Assembly (NCBI GenBank): GCA_017390825.1
Contig: JAFPAK010000191.1
Location: 1 to 6,824 of the forward strand
DNA from: Clostridia bacterium
GTDB taxonomy: Bacteria > Bacillota_A > Clostridia > Oscillospirales > Acutalibacteraceae
DNA length: 6,824 nucleotides
Direction of reading: 5' to 3'
Under the pieces are notes generated by a model that was not told where the DNA came from, made no database searches, and saw only the letters and a program-made list of their open reading frames with translations. Positions within the stretch are counted from its first letter, which is position 1, and every line of letters starts with the position of its first letter. The position numbers and the translations under genes are program-made. This document shows, piece after piece, positions 5,403 to 6,824 of this stretch.

Positions 5403-6824
5403 ATGAAAAAGTTTGATACAAAAGTACAGTATCTGAAATATAAGGTTTTGCGTCAGGTAGCACGTGAAGCATGGAACGACACACTTCTTCAGAATCTTCT
5501 TGACATTCCGCAGAAGATTGTGCCCGGTAAAACATCAACAATGCGTTGCTGTGTTTATAAAGAACGCGCAATCCTTGGTGAGCGTGTAAAGCTTGCAATG
5601 GGCGGTGACAAGGAAAATCCGAACGTTATTGAGGTTATCGATATCGCTTGTGACGAATGTCCTGCAGCCGGCTATGAGGTGACAGATTCATGCCGCGGAT
5701 GTCTTGCACACAGATGTGAGGACGTTTGCAAACGCGGTGCGATTTCGTTTGACCATAACCACGTTGCACATATTGATAAGTCAAAGTGTGTTGAATGCGG
5801 TCAGTGTGCAAAGGTATGTCCGTTTGCTGCCATTGTTAACCGTAAGCGTCCTTGTCAGATTGCTTGTAAAGTCAAAGCAATTTCAATAAACGATGATAAT
5901 GCCGCAAAAATTGATAACAACAAGTGTATCCAGTGCGGTGCTTGTGTATATCAGTGTCCGTTCGGCGCTATCAACGATAAATCTTATATAATCAACGTTA
6001 TTGATATTCTGAAAAAGAGTCAGAATAATGAAAAATATAAGGTCTATGCAGTTGTTGCTCCTTCAATTTCAAGCCAGTTTACTTATGCAAAACTCGGTCA
6101 GGTAATTACGGGACTTAAAGAACTCGGATTTTTCACTGTTGTCGAAGCAGCTCTTGGTGCAGATATGGTAGCTATGAGCGAAGCAAAAGAGCTCAGCGAA
6201 AAAGAGTTTTTGACAAGCTCCTGCTGTCCTGCTTTTGTACAGTATATAAAGTCAGCATTTCCGGCACTTGTTCCGCATATATCTCACAATTTGTCACCTA
6301 TGGCAATGCTTGCGAAGTATATCAAGGAAACAAGCGAGGGAGCAAAGGTCGTGTTCATAGGACCTTGTACTGCAAAGAAAGCAGAAGCACAGCTTGATAC
6401 AGTCAAACCATACGTTGATGCCGTTCTTACTTTTGAAGAGCTTCAGGCACTTTATGACAGTAAGGATATTGATATCACAACTCTCGGTGAAGATGTACTT
6501 GATAACGCTTCTTATTACGGAAGAATTTTCGCACGTTCAGGCGGTCTTTCTGATGCAGTCGTTCAGGCTCTGACTGAACAGAAGATTGATTTTACAGTAA
6601 AATCTGCTGTCTGTGACGGTATCGAAGCCTGTAAAACAGCCCTTCTTAAGAAGAGTAAAAATGTTCTTGAAGCAAACTTTATCGAAGGTATGGCTTGTAC
6701 AGGCGGATGTATTGGCGGTGCAGGATGCCTTACTCACGGAGAAAAGAACAAAGCACAAGTTGATGTATACGGAAAAGAAGCACTCGAAAAAACAATAAGT
6801 GATGCGGTTTCCATCTTGAAATAG
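5403..6824 (+). CDS. hydA2: HydA2: group B (ferredoxin-type) [FeFe]-hydrogenase
   Basis: This 473-residue monomeric-type [FeFe]-hydrogenase is expected to make H2 from reduced ferredoxin in the cytoplasm. The ATG at 5403 is preferred over the GTG at 5394 because of the ribosome binding site. The N-terminal ~85 residues include MRCC (C49, C50) and CDEC (C83, C86), typical of the group B family (TIGR04105-like). Fe-S motifs follow: C97-x2-C100-x4-C105-x3-C109, C129-x2-C-x2-C-x3-C139, the pair C151/C155, and C175-x2-C-x2-C-x3-C185. The H-cluster domain spans about 215-473, with ligands C275 (TSSCCPAF), C322 (FIGPCTAKK), and C432 and C436 (EGMACTGGC). C274 is the proton-transfer cysteine position and M431 is kept. 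One Met of the canonical pocket is Gly (G320), which I recall as usual in group B. No NAD or flavin domain is present, unlike bifurcating HydABC. The gene is complete and ends at the last base of the window. Co-transcription with hydS and adhE suggests shared control, as described for R. albus hydA2. Confidence 0.93.
   Translation: MKKFDTKVQYLKYKVLRQVAREAWNDTLLQNLLDIPQKIVPGKTSTMRCCVYKERAILGERVKLAMGGDKENPNVIEVIDIACDECPAAGYEVTDSCRGCLAHRCEDVCKRGAISFDHNHVAHIDKSKCVECGQCAKVCPFAAIVNRKRPCQIACKVKAISINDDNAAKIDNNKCIQCGACVYQCPFGAINDKSYIINVIDILKKSQNNEKYKVYAVVAPSISSQFTYAKLGQVITGLKELGFFTVVEAALGADMVAMSEAKELSEKEFLTSSCCPAFVQYIKSAFPALVPHISHNLSPMAMLAKYIKETSEGAKVVFIGPCTAKKAEAQLDTVKPYVDAVLTFEELQALYDSKDIDITTLGEDVLDNASYYGRIFARSGGLSDAVVQALTEQKIDFTVKSAVCDGIEACKTALLKKSKNVLEANFIEGMACTGGCIGGAGCLTHGEKNKAQVDVYGKEALEKTISDAVSILK

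Larger units (their letters stand above)
1..6824 (+). other. Single co-directional operon adhE–kinase–[2Fe-2S]x2–hydS–phosphatase–hydA2
   Basis: Spacings between the seven genes are 18, 22, 1, 6, -8 and 14 bases. None of these gaps has room for a factor-independent terminator hairpin plus T-run, and no convincing promoter lies in them. One polycistronic mRNA starting left of the window is the simplest reading. A Rex-type redox repressor has been described with the R. albus unit; its gene or operator would lie outside this window. No RNA gene, repeat, CRISPR array or mobile element is seen. Confidence 0.8.

Overview
The window is one continuous block of seven genes on the + strand with almost no intergenic DNA. 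It most likely comes from an anaerobic, fermentative Clostridia, and best fits Ruminococcus or a close Oscillospiraceae relative. The reasons are the AdhE-type ethanol enzyme, two different [FeFe]-hydrogenases, strong AAGGAG-type ribosome binding sites, moderate GC by eye, and a gene content that matches the aad–kinase–phosphatase–hydS–hydA2 transcription unit that I recall being described for Ruminococcus albus 7. The species assignment is inference.

Layout: (1) 1-1248, the C-terminal iron-dependent alcohol dehydrogenase half of a bifunctional AdhE/Aad, cut by the left edge. (2) 1267-2016, a small kinase of the aminoglycoside phosphotransferase/choline kinase fold. (3, 4) 2039-2278 and 2280-2537, two tandem paralogous thioredoxin-like [2Fe-2S] ferredoxins (NuoE C-terminal type). 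(5) 2544-4223, HydS, a putative H2-sensing group C [FeFe]-hydrogenase with a ferredoxin domain, H-cluster domain, extra Fe-S motif, PAS domain and terminal helix. (6) 4216-5388, a SpoIIE/PP2C-type serine/threonine phosphatase with a long uncharacterised C-terminal extension. (7) 5403-6824, HydA2, a group B ferredoxin-type [FeFe]-hydrogenase that ends exactly at the right edge.

Working model (inference from the families and order): the locus couples sensing of H2 or redox state to disposal of fermentation electrons. HydS would sense H2 at its H-cluster, pass electrons or a conformational signal through its Fe-S clusters and PAS domain, possibly with the two small [2Fe-2S] proteins, and control a kinase/phosphatase relay. 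The outputs would be ethanol formation by AdhE and H2 evolution by HydA2. The overall arrangement is therefore not new. The less explained parts are the active-site pattern of HydS, the APH-fold kinase, the duplicated ferredoxins without a flavin partner, and the phosphatase C-terminal domain. No promoter, terminator, RNA gene, repeat array or mobile element is visible. The operon promoter must lie left of the window, and no gap exceeds 22 bases.
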